Assembly: GCF_040096455.1 (NCBI RefSeq)
Contig: NZ_JBBMER010000002.1
Span: forward strand, 186,001-250,000
Length of the DNA: 64,000 nt
Source: Lachnospira rogosae
GTDB taxonomy: Bacteria; Bacillota; Clostridia; Lachnospirales; Lachnospiraceae
Reading direction: 5' to 3'
Each line of letters starts with the position of its first letter. Positions within the stretch are counted from its first letter, which is position 1. The notes under the pieces were generated by a model that did not search any database, was not told the origin of the DNA, and saw only the letters and a program-made list of their open reading frames with translations. Below, in pieces: positions 17,625-24,671 of this stretch. Both the position numbers and the translations under genes were made by a program.

Positions 17625-18451
17625 TTTTTCACCTTTTCCCTCAAGAATTTATCTGATATTTTTCTCATAAATGATAGAGGCATTATAAAAAAAATCGTTT
17701 CAGCTATACATATTATAATAAAGTCAATTATAGTACAACCACCTCTTTTTATGTGTCGTACATATACATTTAATGCACTCTTATAATTTTCAAAGTTTTT
17801 TCTTCTTTTATAATTGCTGTCATTTGCTCTATACAAATATAAATGTTCTTCTAAATTAATTGCTCGACAATTGTTTGTGATCATTTTAGAAAATAAATCA
17901 AAATCCTCTTTTCTTTTCAACAAACTATATCCACCATATTCTATAACCTTTTCCTTTTTATATATAACTGTCGGATGATTGAATGGCTGTCGTTTTCTCA
18001 TAAATTTTTTTATATCATTAAAATTAGTTGGCACTACTCTTGAAGTTCTTATATTTCTTACATCATCATAAAATTCATCTATCTGACATCCACATATATC
18101 CAAATCAGGGTATAACTCAAAACACTCCAGCTCTTTTTCGCAACGTTCTGGTAATGAAATATCATCAGCATCCATCCTTGCAACTAATTCATTCCTGCAT
18201 ACCTTTATTCCCTCATTTAGTGCATTAGCAAGTCCTTTATTCTGTGCTATTTTTACTATTGTAAATAATTCAGGATATTGGTTCTCATATTCATCAATTA
18301 CCGTATTTAATTCAGATGTAAGTTTTCCATCTTCAACAACTACATATTGTTCAGGTTTAACTGTTTGATTAAGCATACTATCAATTGCTAGTCTCAAATT
18401 ATCAGCATCATCTTTAAAATATACAGACATTAAAACACTATACTTATACAT
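17621..18451 (-). CDS. Family 2 glycosyltransferase (AmsE-like)
   Basis: This GT-A enzyme has SVLMSVYFKDDADNLRLAID, VVVEDGKLT and a clear ARMDADDISLPERCEKE near residue 90, the metal-binding D-x-D of family 2. It resembles amylovoran/exopolysaccharide transferases of the AmsE type in the first 200 residues. A hydrophobic segment around residues 235-260 (FIIICIAETIFFIMPL) may anchor it at the membrane. As the first transferase after the initiating enzyme it could add the second sugar of the repeat unit, although order in the operon is only a hint. Confidence 0.85.
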   Translation of the reverse strand: MYKYSVLMSVYFKDDADNLRLAIDSMLNQTVKPEQYVVVEDGKLTSELNTVIDEYENQYPELFTIVKIAQNKGLANALNEGIKVCRNELVARMDADDISLPERCEKELECFELYPDLDICGCQIDEFYDDVRNIRTSRVVPTNFNDIKKFMRKRQPFNHPTVIYKKEKVIEYGGYSLLKRKEDFDLFSKMITNNCRAINLEEHLYLYRANDSNYKRRKNFENYKSALNVYVRHIKRGGCTIIDFIIICIAETIFFIMPLSFMRKISDKFLREKVKK

Positions 18452-18475
18452 AATATAACACCTTTTCTTTATCCT

Positions 18476-19918
18476 CTAATTATCTTCCCTAGTCGCCGCA
18501 ATCTCCTGTCTTGCAGCTTCCAGCTCCTGTCCATATTCATTCATTATCTTGCTATTCTCTTCTGTAAAGCCCTCTGTGCTTTCCTTGCTGAATATTATTT
18601 TTACAGTTTCAAGCACTATCTGGAAATCAAGCATAAGTGAATAGTTTACAACATATATAAGATCCATCTTAAGCTTATCGTAAGATGTTGTATTGTATCT
18701 GCCATATACCTGTGCATAACCTGTAAGTCCGCCTTTGACCTTAAGTCTGTAGCCAAATTCCGGAATATCTTGTGTATATTTAGCAACATGCTCAACTCTT
18801 TCTGGTCTTGGTCCTACAATACTCATATTGCCTGCCCATATATCAACAAGCTGAGGAAGTTCATCTATTCTTGTTGCTCTTATGAATTTACCTACCTTAG
18901 TTATTCTGTCGTCATCAGAAGTTGCTGGATGCGGCTTGCCATCTTTTTCCGCATCTTCTTTCATACTTCTGAATTTATGTATTCTAAACACCTTGCCATC
19001 GTATGTACATCTGTCCTGCATAAAGAACACTGAACCGCCGTCCTCTAACTTTATACATATTGCTGTTATAAGGAATACCGGTGATAATATAATAAGTCCT
19101 AATGTTGAACCTACAATATCAATAGTTCTTTTAACAAATGCCTGTCCTGTTGTCATTCCAACATTTTTAGCAAGGAATAATGGTGAATCGAACAGATTAA
19201 TCTCTTCTGAACCTCTTACAAGTATATCCTGTATCTTAGGTGTATAATATACTGGAATATCTTTTTCAAAGCAGAATTTAAGTATTTCTTTTCTCTCGTT
19301 GTTTGGAATATCATTAAGAAGAACTGCTTCATATTGAAGTATTTTATTATATATTACATCTGATGCCTCTTTATATGATATTTCTTCACAAACTTCGTAT
19401 TTATCACTTCTGTTAGATATTTTATAACGTAAATGATTTTTATGAACACCGTTAATCTGTAATAATTTTATTGGTGGGAATATCATTCCGTATATCCTTA
19501 TCCCAACAAGGTCATACAATACGCAGAACACTAAATCAATCAATGTTGAAACAGCTATCAGACCTGCAAGTCGTCCCATACTGTCAACTCGTCCCGCTGT
19601 TAAAGCTATTATAAGATATTCTCCAATTGCCGTTGTTATAAGTGCAAGGAACTGTGAGAATACAAGATTAACAAGTTTAATGTATCCAAGCTTAAATCCG
19701 CCCCACATTTTATATGTAACAAAGATAAGGAGAAAGATTGTGAATACCATAAGCTTATTACCACTTCCCATAAATGGTGTCTTAAGCATTGTATTATATA
19801 CATTATTCCACATATATGCAAAATGCAATGTAAGTATCAGGAGCATTATTATATTAAATGCCCCTACATACATACTTACATTTTTATTTCTACTCATCCT
19901 GCCCTTATTTTCTTTCAT
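18476..19918 (-). CDS. Initiating undecaprenyl-phosphate sugar phosphotransferase (WcaJ/CpsE-like)
   Basis: The 480-residue protein has four or five N-terminal membrane helices (residues about 15-150), a soluble linker domain, and the bacterial sugar transferase domain from about residue 265. That domain contains KRTIDIVGSTLGLIILSP (reentrant helix), FRIHKFRSMKEDAEK, RATRIDELPQL and MSIVGPRPERVEH. These are the diagnostic motifs of polyisoprenyl-phosphate hexose-1-phosphate transferases. It attaches the first sugar phosphate to undecaprenyl phosphate. The C-terminus carries an extra acidic, helical tail of about 40 residues. It follows the tyrosine kinase genes in the usual capsule order. Confidence 0.9.
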   Translation of the reverse strand: MKENKGRMSRNKNVSMYVGAFNIIMLLILTLHFAYMWNNVYNTMLKTPFMGSGNKLMVFTIFLLIFVTYKMWGGFKLGYIKLVNLVFSQFLALITTAIGEYLIIALTAGRVDSMGRLAGLIAVSTLIDLVFCVLYDLVGIRIYGMIFPPIKLLQINGVHKNHLRYKISNRSDKYEVCEEISYKEASDVIYNKILQYEAVLLNDIPNNERKEILKFCFEKDIPVYYTPKIQDILVRGSEEINLFDSPLFLAKNVGMTTGQAFVKRTIDIVGSTLGLIILSPVFLITAICIKLEDGGSVFFMQDRCTYDGKVFRIHKFRSMKEDAEKDGKPHPATSDDDRITKVGKFIRATRIDELPQLVDIWAGNMSIVGPRPERVEHVAKYTQDIPEFGYRLKVKGGLTGYAQVYGRYNTTSYDKLKMDLIYVVNYSLMLDFQIVLETVKIIFSKESTEGFTEENSKIMNEYGQELEAARQEIAATREDN

Positions 19919-19963
19919 CTTATCCTCGTTCCAATCTTATATTTATCTATATATTATTGTTAT

Positions 19964-20893
19964 TTATTTCTCATCATAATCCATAAGAAAATCTCCATCA
20001 AACTCATCTGCCGATGGCTTCTTTCTTACACCAGTGTTGTTTCCTGCCACATTAGCTTTCTTTCTTGCGGCTACCTCGCCAACACTTCCTGCCTGTCTTT
20101 TGACTGGCTTAGAAGCATTGTTAGTATTCTTTCTTGCTGATGAAGCATTTCTAGCTTTCTCGAATGATTTATCTGGTGACTCCTCGCTGTTATAATGTCC
20201 ATAATAGCTGCCGTAGTATTTACCGTAATACTTGCCGTAGTATCTTCCATAGTAACCATTTTCTGATAAATCAACCTTATTAAGAACACTTCCGATTATC
20301 TTAACTTTTGTCTTTTTAAGCTGTCCCATTACATTCTGAGCAAACTTATAGCTTACCTGGTTAGCTGCGATTACAAGAACCGCACCATCACATACCTGTG
20401 CAACAATAGCTGCATCGATAACACTTCCAAGAGGTGGTGTATCGATGATTACATAATCATACTTTTCTCTCATCTGTCTTACAGTCTCTTTGAATAATGG
20501 GCTGTCAAGAAGCTCTGATGGGTTAGGTGGCACCGGACCAGCAAGAATAACGTCCATATCCGGCACATTTGTCTGATATATTACTTCTTCTAATGTGTTC
20601 TGTCCTGAAAGAAAATGTGTCAATCCCTTAACACCCTTCTTAACTCTGTAACGTCCTACAAGAACTGACTTTCTTAAATCACAGTCAATGAATAACACTC
20701 TCTTGCCGCCATCTGCTATTGATGAAGCAAGGTTCATTGTTACTGTTGATTTACCTTCATTAGGTCCACAGCTTGTAAACATTACTACCTTTGTATCTTT
20801 ACCACTTAAGAATATGTTAGTTCTTAAATTTCTATAGCTTTCTCTTACCTGATAATCATCCTGCTGGTTAGTTTCTATATTAATTGTCTGCAT
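19964..20893 (-). CDS. cpsD: CpsD-type autophosphorylating tyrosine kinase with long basic tail
   Basis: Walker A is TSCGPNEGKSTVTMNLA, Walker A' is VLFIDCDLRKS and Walker B is YVIIDTPPLG, which together define bacterial tyrosine (BY) kinases. The N-terminal ESYRNLRTNI segment contacts the cytoplasmic end of CpsC. Residues about 217-236 hold a tyrosine cluster of repeated YYG units, the autophosphorylation site. Unlike typical CpsD, which ends soon after the cluster, this protein continues for about 75 residues. That tail is Lys/Arg/Ala/Ser-rich and probably disordered, and closes with an acidic end. The kinase controls chain length and export. Confidence 0.9.
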   Translation of the reverse strand: MQTINIETNQQDDYQVRESYRNLRTNIFLSGKDTKVVMFTSCGPNEGKSTVTMNLASSIADGGKRVLFIDCDLRKSVLVGRYRVKKGVKGLTHFLSGQNTLEEVIYQTNVPDMDVILAGPVPPNPSELLDSPLFKETVRQMREKYDYVIIDTPPLGSVIDAAIVAQVCDGAVLVIAANQVSYKFAQNVMGQLKKTKVKIIGSVLNKVDLSENGYYGRYYGKYYGKYYGSYYGHYNSEESPDKSFEKARNASSARKNTNNASKPVKRQAGSVGEVAARKKANVAGNNTGVRKKPSADEFDGDFLMDYDEK

Positions 20894-20924
20894 ATTTTTA
20901 ATCCTTTCACACTCTCTTGTTTAC

Positions 20925-21668
20925 CTATTTTCTTGTTTTCTTTTTCTTACTGCTTGGCTGTCCATTATATTCTTCTTCAGTTAATGGAATAAGTGAAAGA
21001 TTAGTTATGCCAAGATATTTTTCAACATCATCTGATGTCTTAATTCTATCATCAAGAATGAAGTTGACTACAAGCACTGCTATTGCTATTACAATACCTG
21101 CTATTGCACCAAGCATTGTATTCTTCTTAACATTAGGACTTGATGGTGCATTTGCAACACGTCCATATTCAATTACATTAACGCCTTCAATCTGCATTAC
21201 TGATGTTATCTGCTTAGCAGATACATCTGCGATTGCATCTACTATTTCTTTAGCTCTCTTAGGGTCTGTATCTGTAACTGTTACCTGAAGAACTCGTGAA
21301 TCTGTCTCGATTTCACAAGAAATCTTGCCAACGAGTGCATCTGGTGTTATATCAAGATCAAGGTCTTTAACTACCTGTTCTACTACTGGAAGGCTTGTCA
21401 CAAGAACTTTATAATCTTTAACAAGCTGTGTTGATGACTGAATATCACTAAGTGTTGTAGTAGTGCCATTCTGTCTGTTGATTATATATAATTTGATGGA
21501 TGACTGGTACTGAGGTGTAATTGCTATCTCTGTTATTCCAAATGCAACTATTGCTGTCGCAACACCTGCTACAATTACTATCCATATCTTTGATAACAGC
21601 ATCCTTATGATCTGCATAATATCAATTTCTACTTCTTCGTTGTTATCTTGTCTGATATTTGTTTCCAT
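20925..21668 (-). CDS. cpsC: Capsule chain-length regulator/kinase activator (CpsC, Wzz-type)
   Basis: The 247-residue protein has membrane helices near residues 28-50 and 185-207 enclosing an extracytoplasmic domain. This is the Wzz/chain-length determinant arrangement of Gram-positive CpsC. The phrase EIDIMQIIRMLLSKIW before the first helix and the proline-containing APSSPNVKKN before the second are typical. The last 35 residues are cytoplasmic and bind CpsD to activate its kinase. It is the first gene of the capsule operon, about 60 bases downstream of a consensus promoter, and 31 bases separate it from cpsD. Confidence 0.9.
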   Translation of the reverse strand: METNIRQDNNEEVEIDIMQIIRMLLSKIWIVIVAGVATAIVAFGITEIAITPQYQSSIKLYIINRQNGTTTTLSDIQSSTQLVKDYKVLVTSLPVVEQVVKDLDLDITPDALVGKISCEIETDSRVLQVTVTDTDPKRAKEIVDAIADVSAKQITSVMQIEGVNVIEYGRVANAPSSPNVKKNTMLGAIAGIVIAIAVLVVNFILDDRIKTSDDVEKYLGITNLSLIPLTEEEYNGQPSSKKKKTRK

Positions 21669-21725
21669 ATTATCTCCTATCCTTTGCGCCTTGAATACTT
21701 ACTCTGGCGTTTATTATTCTGTACA

Positions 21726-21754
21726 ATTATACGAACCTTGTCTAATAATGTCAA
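21726..21754 (-). promoter_or_regulatory. Consensus sigma-A promoter of the capsule operon
   Basis: On the minus strand TTGACA (21749-21754) and TATAAT (21726-21731) are both perfect and separated by 17 bases. It lies about 60 bases before cpsC. With such a strong promoter, control probably acts on elongation, RNA structure or DNA rearrangement and not on polymerase recruitment. No phase-variable inverted repeat directly brackets it. Confidence 0.85.
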
Positions 21755-21844
21755 CAAGGCCTACTTCCATCTCTTTTTTTGATTAAATGTCTTACCCACC
21801 CCCTTGATTTTAGCTGGTTTCGAGATGATTGACTTGTTTTTTAT

Positions 21845-21912
21845 GTGATTTGCGGGAAAATGTTTTTAAAAAAGAACATTCTATATTATTATCAGCATAC
21901 ACTGCAAATCAC
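21845..21912. repeat. Nested inverted repeats upstream of the capsule promoter
   Basis: GTGATTTGC at 21845-21853 is repeated in inverted form at 21904-21912. Inside lies a second inverted pair (ATGTT/AACAT around an A/T tract). The structure sits between the tRNA terminator and the capsule promoter. It could be an operator or an extended hairpin; no T-run follows. Confidence 0.5.
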
Positions 21913-21916
21913 ACCT

Positions 21917-21952
21917 AAAAAAATGCGAGAATATCCTGTCTGACATTCTCGC
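21917..21952 (-). terminator. Rho-independent terminator of the tRNA-Thr gene
   Basis: GCGAGAAT arms at 21925-21932 and 21945-21952 enclose a 12-base loop, and seven T follow on the minus strand. It begins 16 bases after the 3' end of the tRNA gene. It should prevent tRNA transcription from entering the capsule operon. Confidence 0.85.
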
Positions 21953-21968
21953 AAGTTTCACTGTTACA

Positions 21969-22041
<73 letters not shown>

Positions 22042-22052
22042 ATACCTAAATT

Positions 22053-22081
22053 ATTGTACTCTTATTTGGTGGAATTGTAAA
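22053..22081 (-). promoter_or_regulatory. Promoter of the tRNA-Thr gene
   Basis: TTTACA (22076-22081) and TACAAT (22053-22058) on the minus strand are spaced by 17 bases. The -10 box ends 11 bases before the tRNA 5' end, as expected for a stable RNA promoter. Confidence 0.7.
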
Positions 22082-22215
22082 GGAGGAATTATCCAATTTT
22101 CCTTATCAGAATAAATCACTGCGACTTCTGGTTCTTGTTAATACCATACACCTTTTCACATTTCCACCCCCGCCGCATAAATTATAATAACAATACTTAT
22201 ACCAAGAGGTTATTT

Positions 22216-23004
22216 ATGAAAGCTCTCCCCACCAATTCATCCCCTCCTCTGTTATCGCTTAAAGGTATTTCCTTTGCATATAATACGCCGAAAAGCGAAA
22301 TTCCTGCACTTGATAATATCTATCTTGATATTATGCCACAGTCTTTTACATCTATAGTCGGGCCTTCCGGCTGTGGCAAATCGACCTTGCTTTCCATCAT
22401 ATGCGGGCTTCTTTCGCCACAGAAGGGTGAGGTTGTTTTTAATGAGGATATTCTACACGATAATGCTGTATCTCCAAGAATTGGATTTATGCCACAGAAA
22501 GATACTTTATTTGAATGGCGCACTATTTATAAAAATGTGACACTCGGTCTTGAAATTAATCATCTTAAAGATAAGGAACATTTAGAAAATGTTGACAATA
22601 TGCTAAAAGAGTATGGCCTATACCAGTTTTGCAATGTCCATCCTTCTGAATTATCCGGAGGCATGCGTCAGCGTGCGGCATTAATAAGAACCCTTGCACT
22701 TAACCCGGATATTCTTCTGCTTGATGAACCATTTTCCGCTCTTGATTACCAGACGAGGCTTGAAGTGTCTGATGATATCGGCAAAATCATTAAAGAGCAG
22801 AAAAAAACAGCCATTCTTGTTACTCACGATATATCGGAGGCTATCTCTATGGGCGATTGTGTCGTTATTCTTTCACACAGGCCTGCACATATTAAAAAAG
22901 TTGTTAATATCAACCTTTCCATTCCTGACCGGACACCATTTACTTCAAGACAGGCTCCTGAATTTGCAGGATATTTTAATGAAATATGGGAGGATATACA
23001 ATGA
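22216..23004 (+). CDS. ABC transporter ATP-binding protein, nitrate/sulfonate/taurine (SsuB/TauB) family
   Basis: Walker A is GPSGCGKSTLL, the Q-loop is GFMPQKDTLFEWRT, the signature is LSGGMRQRAALIRTL, Walker B is ILLLDEPFSALD and the H-loop is ILVTHDISEA. The Q-loop context with LFEWRT (typically LLPW) is characteristic of the SsuB/TauB/ThiZ group. The ATG at 22216, with AGAGG upstream, gives 262 residues; a longer open frame from 22135 lacks a ribosome site. The stop overlaps the permease start (ATGA). No substrate-binding protein gene is adjacent, so the substrate (a sulfonate, a pyrimidine/thiamine precursor or another small solute) cannot be assigned. Confidence 0.85.
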   Translation: MKALPTNSSPPLLSLKGISFAYNTPKSEIPALDNIYLDIMPQSFTSIVGPSGCGKSTLLSIICGLLSPQKGEVVFNEDILHDNAVSPRIGFMPQKDTLFEWRTIYKNVTLGLEINHLKDKEHLENVDNMLKEYGLYQFCNVHPSELSGGMRQRAALIRTLALNPDILLLDEPFSALDYQTRLEVSDDIGKIIKEQKKTAILVTHDISEAISMGDCVVILSHRPAHIKKVVNINLSIPDRTPFTSRQAPEFAGYFNEIWEDIQ

Positions 23005-23819
23005 ATAAATCTATCAAAGCAATCAATAAAAAAGACATCTCTAACTCCCGTACACAATATCTTAACCACATAAGATTATATAAAATCTCCATAACTGTAT
23101 TAAGATTTTTGATTTTAATGGCATTTATTGCCGCCTGGGAAATATCAACCCGTACTGGTATTCTTAATCCATTTATATTCAGCTCACCATCAAGAATATG
23201 CACAACTTTTATTGCTATGGCTAAAGATAACAGCATATTCATTCATATATGGACGACACTTTTTGAAACATTTTTATCTTTCTTCCTTATTATAATTGTC
23301 GGAATGGGAGCAGCGATTCTTCTCTGGCTGTGGAAAGGCTTATCAGACTGCCTTGAGCCTTTCCTTATTGTGCTTAACAGCCTGCCCAAATCAGCACTTG
23401 CCCCTATGATAATTGTCTGGCTTGGCAATAATATGAAAGCTATTATCATAACTGCTATATCTGTATCTATATTTGGTATGATAATTAACATATATACCGG
23501 ATTTTTAGAAATTGACAAGGAGAAAATCATTCTTATTAAGACACTCGGCGGTACTAAGAAAGATATTCTTAAGAAACTCATACTTCCCGGTTCTAAGCAG
23601 ATAATAATAAGCAATATGAAGGTCAACATCGGTCTTTGCCTTGTTGGTGTAATAATTGGCGAATTCTTAGCCGCTGATAAGGGACTTGGCTACCTTATTA
23701 TATATGGTTCGCAGGTATTCAAGATGACTTATGTATCTATGAGCATTGTTATACTCTGCATTATCTCAACTGTTCTATTCAAACTTGTTGATGTCATAGA
23801 GAAAATGTTTCGTGATTGA
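23001..23819 (+). CDS. ABC transporter permease, SsuC/TauC-like
   Basis: The protein (272 residues from ATG 23001) has about six membrane helices. The EAA loop reads KTLGGTKKDILKKLILPGSKQ near residues 175-195, as in SsuC/TauC/ThiX permeases. A GGAGG site precedes the chosen ATG, which overlaps the stop of the ATPase gene. One copy of permease and one ATPase would assemble as a homodimeric importer with a binding protein encoded elsewhere. The N-terminal 35 residues are Lys/Asn-rich and cytoplasmic. Confidence 0.85.
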   Translation: MNKSIKAINKKDISNSRTQYLNHIRLYKISITVLRFLILMAFIAAWEISTRTGILNPFIFSSPSRICTTFIAMAKDNSIFIHIWTTLFETFLSFFLIIIVGMGAAILLWLWKGLSDCLEPFLIVLNSLPKSALAPMIIVWLGNNMKAIIITAISVSIFGMIINIYTGFLEIDKEKIILIKTLGGTKKDILKKLILPGSKQIIISNMKVNIGLCLVGVIIGEFLAADKGLGYLIIYGSQVFKMTYVSMSIVILCIISTVLFKLVDVIEKMFRD

Positions 23820-23962
23820 CATTTTTATCTTTTCATAGTATACTGCAAATATACAAATTATGCTTTATATCGCATACAGTTTATTGTATACTCATATAGC
23901 TTATAATTAATGGCATTACTATAGATTATCACGCGCCCCGCTGGCGCAGAAATGAGGATTTA

Positions 23963-24466
23963 ATGATTTCACTCCGCATTAAGGACACTAAAGTATTTAT
24001 GTCCCAGCTGCTTATCAAGGATACCTTCGATAGAATGCTTCTGTCAGAAGCCACAATAAAGACTGCGTGTTCATACACTATTAATGGACAGATTAACAAG
24101 GAATATTATTCTGATGAAGAATGGGATAATCTTAATAATAACGAAAAGTCTTATTCAGAATGGGGTAATATTAAGCCATTCTGTTTTAGTCTTATTAAGG
24201 GTAATAAAGTTCCTGCTGCTATGAAGCTTGTTATGCTTGCCTCTTATGAACTTGTCACAGATATTATCGCAAAGAATAACATCGCTGTTATGCCTGAGAA
24301 TGTTAATGGTCTTTTTATTAATATGAAGTATCAGGAAGGTCATGTAGATATTATTACAGGAACTTCTCTTAATGTATTTACATTAGATAAGCAGCTTGAT
24401 ACAGCTTTCGACAAGTATGTTAAGACTTTTCTTGCTAATGCCGGTCTTGATTTTGAAGAATTATAG
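23963..24466 (+). CDS. DUF5721 family protein
   Basis: The 167-residue soluble protein begins MISLRIKDTKVFMSQLL and ends with DKYVKTFLANAGLDFEEL. I recognise it as the DUF5721 family, which is conserved in Lachnospiraceae and has no known function. The central part (WGNIKPFCFSLIKGNKVP, then MKYQEGHVDIITGTSLNVF) is predicted to be mixed alpha/beta. A GAGG site and a small GC-rich hairpin (GCGCC/GGCGC at 23933-23947) lie just before the ATG. It stands alone between the transporter genes and htpG and probably has its own promoter in the 140-base gap. Confidence 0.75.
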   Translation: MISLRIKDTKVFMSQLLIKDTFDRMLLSEATIKTACSYTINGQINKEYYSDEEWDNLNNNEKSYSEWGNIKPFCFSLIKGNKVPAAMKLVMLASYELVTDIIAKNNIAVMPENVNGLFINMKYQEGHVDIITGTSLNVFTLDKQLDTAFDKYVKTFLANAGLDFEEL

Positions 24467-24529
24467 TAAGTTTATTAATATTTAATATTTTTCTAAAGCC
24501 TTGATTTTACTGTATTATATCAATTTTTG

Positions 24530-24556
24530 TTAGCACTCATTAGATTTGAGTGCTAA
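24530..24556 (+). promoter_or_regulatory. CIRCE operator (HrcA-binding site) upstream of htpG
   Basis: TTAGCACTC at 24530-24538 and GAGTGCTAA at 24548-24556 with a 9-base spacer form a perfect CIRCE, the operator of the heat-shock repressor HrcA. It lies about 115 bases before htpG and 7 bases upstream of a possible -35 box. HrcA binding here would repress htpG until heat or unfolded-protein stress. Confidence 0.95.
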
Positions 24557-24563
24557 TTTCTGC

Positions 24564-24592
24564 TTGACTTCCACTTTTAACAATATTAAACT
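24564..24592 (+). promoter_or_regulatory. Possible htpG promoter
   Basis: TTGACT (24564-24569) and TAAACT (24587-24592) are separated by 17 bases, directly downstream of the CIRCE. The -10 box is imperfect. The arrangement would put HrcA just behind RNA polymerase. An alternative promoter upstream of the CIRCE cannot be excluded. Confidence 0.4.
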
Positions 24593-24671
24593 TAGACTTA
24601 ATTAAGGATATAAAGATACATATATTTATTCTTTACATCTAATGAATATTAAAAGATAGGAGATAATAATT

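Noticed and set aside
21845..21912. Invertible promoter switch for the capsule operon
   Set aside because: The 9-base repeats do not enclose the promoter, so inversion would not change transcription; no invertase gene is near.
22135..22215. Extended N-terminus for the ABC ATPase
   Set aside because: The extra residues (His/Pro/Asn-rich) do not match the family and a proper ribosome site precedes ATG 22216.
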